NCBI GenBank assembly: GCA_029287755.1
Contig: JARFQM010000317.1
Location: 1 to 6,372, forward strand
Reading direction: 5' to 3'
Length of the DNA stretch: 6,372 nt
DNA from: Desulfofustis sp.
GTDB taxonomy: Bacteria > Desulfobacterota > Desulfobulbia > Desulfobulbales > Desulfocapsaceae
Shown: positions 6,081 through 6,372 of the stretch, piece after piece
Numbering within the stretch: position 1 is the stretch's first letter
How the letters are laid out: every line of letters begins with the position of its first letter
Notes under the pieces: generated by a model
Seen by the model: only the letters and a program-made list of their open reading frames with translations
Databases searched by the model: none
What the model was told of the DNA's origin: nothing
Made by a program: the position numbers and the translations under genes

Positions 6081-6372
6081 TCAGTCGGATATTTCGATTT
6101 CATTGATCACGATCCTGGTTGCGGCGGCCGTTTCCCGTCGGTCCGAAATCTCTACGGGTGATATGAAAATACTGCTTTGGGCAACCAGGATCTCAGTCTC
6201 GCCGGGGTCTTCACCTTCACCTCCCGATTGAGGCTCTGCCAATTCCTCGACAAACGGCTGTTCAGCGGTGGCCACCGCTTCAGTCGTGCCTGTCTCGGCA
6301 GGCGGGATTGCAGCCTCTTGCTCTACTGGCTTCGGAGCCGGCGGTTCATCACCCAGGGCCACTGTTTCTTCG
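6081..6372 (-). CDS. C-terminal end of an unidentified acidic Ala/Pro/Glu-rich protein (5' end outside window)
   Basis: The minus-strand frame is open to the right edge and ends at TGA 6083-6081. The GTG at 6362-6360 is in frame but need not be a start, because codons upstream of it are open. The visible ~97 residues are low in complexity and acidic (PPAPKPVEQEAA, EELAEPQSGGEGEDPGE), as in an extended linker. A more ordered end follows with IFISPVEISD and IVINEIEISD, a loose internal repetition. It lies just upstream of gspB on the same strand, so an ExeA/GspA-type ATPase or another secretion protein is a positional guess only. Nothing in the visible part shows an ATPase motif. Confidence 0.6.
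   Translation of the reverse strand, partial: EETVALGDEPPAPKPVEQEAAIPPAETGTTEAVATAEQPFVEELAEPQSGGEGEDPGETEILVAQSSIFISPVEISDRRETAAATRIVINEIEISD

Noticed and set aside
5602..6231. Plus-strand open frame of about 209 codons over gspB
   Set aside because: It opposes the clear GspB protein and its composition reflects antisense Pro-rich codons.
1..6372. CRISPR array, tRNA/rRNA genes, complete insertion sequence, toxin-antitoxin or phage-defence genes
   Set aside because: I saw no regularly spaced repeats, RNA gene signatures, transposase motifs or defence domains in any frame.

Overview
The window comes from a Gram-negative bacterium. It carries an outer-membrane beta-barrel with a signal peptide, the type II secretion protein GspB, a Cache-GGDEF signalling protein, and a one-polypeptide flavin/iron-sulfur D-2-hydroxyacid dehydrogenase. 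Moderately high GC, strong GGAGG ribosome-binding sites and this gene mix fit Desulfobacterota (the former Deltaproteobacteria), or less likely Gammaproteobacteria. No rRNA or marker gene settles it.

Layout. Bases 2-907 (+) are the 3' part of a membrane diguanylate cyclase, cut by the left edge. Bases 824-3808 (-) are a large D-lactate/D-2-hydroxyacid dehydrogenase with N-terminal FAD domains and C-terminal Fe-S/CCG domains. It converges on the cyclase and overlaps its last 84 bases in antisense. At the junction, 918-973, lies a perfect 26-bp inverted repeat with a 4-base loop. It resembles a REP/BIME-type palindrome and is read through in frame by the dehydrogenase ORF. An intergenic region of about 280 bases (3809-4087) separates the dehydrogenase from a divergent Nudix hydrolase (4088-4609, +) and holds several small dyads. 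An outer-membrane barrel gene (4633-5322, -) converges on the Nudix gene. Upstream of it on the same strand are gspB (5443-6045, -) and the C-terminal end of an acidic Ala/Pro/Glu-rich protein (6081-6372, -), cut by the right edge.

How the genes work together. The right-hand minus-strand genes look like one transcription direction (unknown protein, then gspB, then the barrel). The barrel has its own candidate promoter. The other genes are single functions with no obvious shared pathway: c-di-GMP signalling, D-hydroxyacid oxidation into the respiratory chain, and nucleotide or CoA clean-up.

I do not see a clear new multi-gene system. The most noteworthy item is the perfect palindrome at the convergent gene junction, together with the roughly 50-residue run-on tail of the dehydrogenase that it partly encodes.
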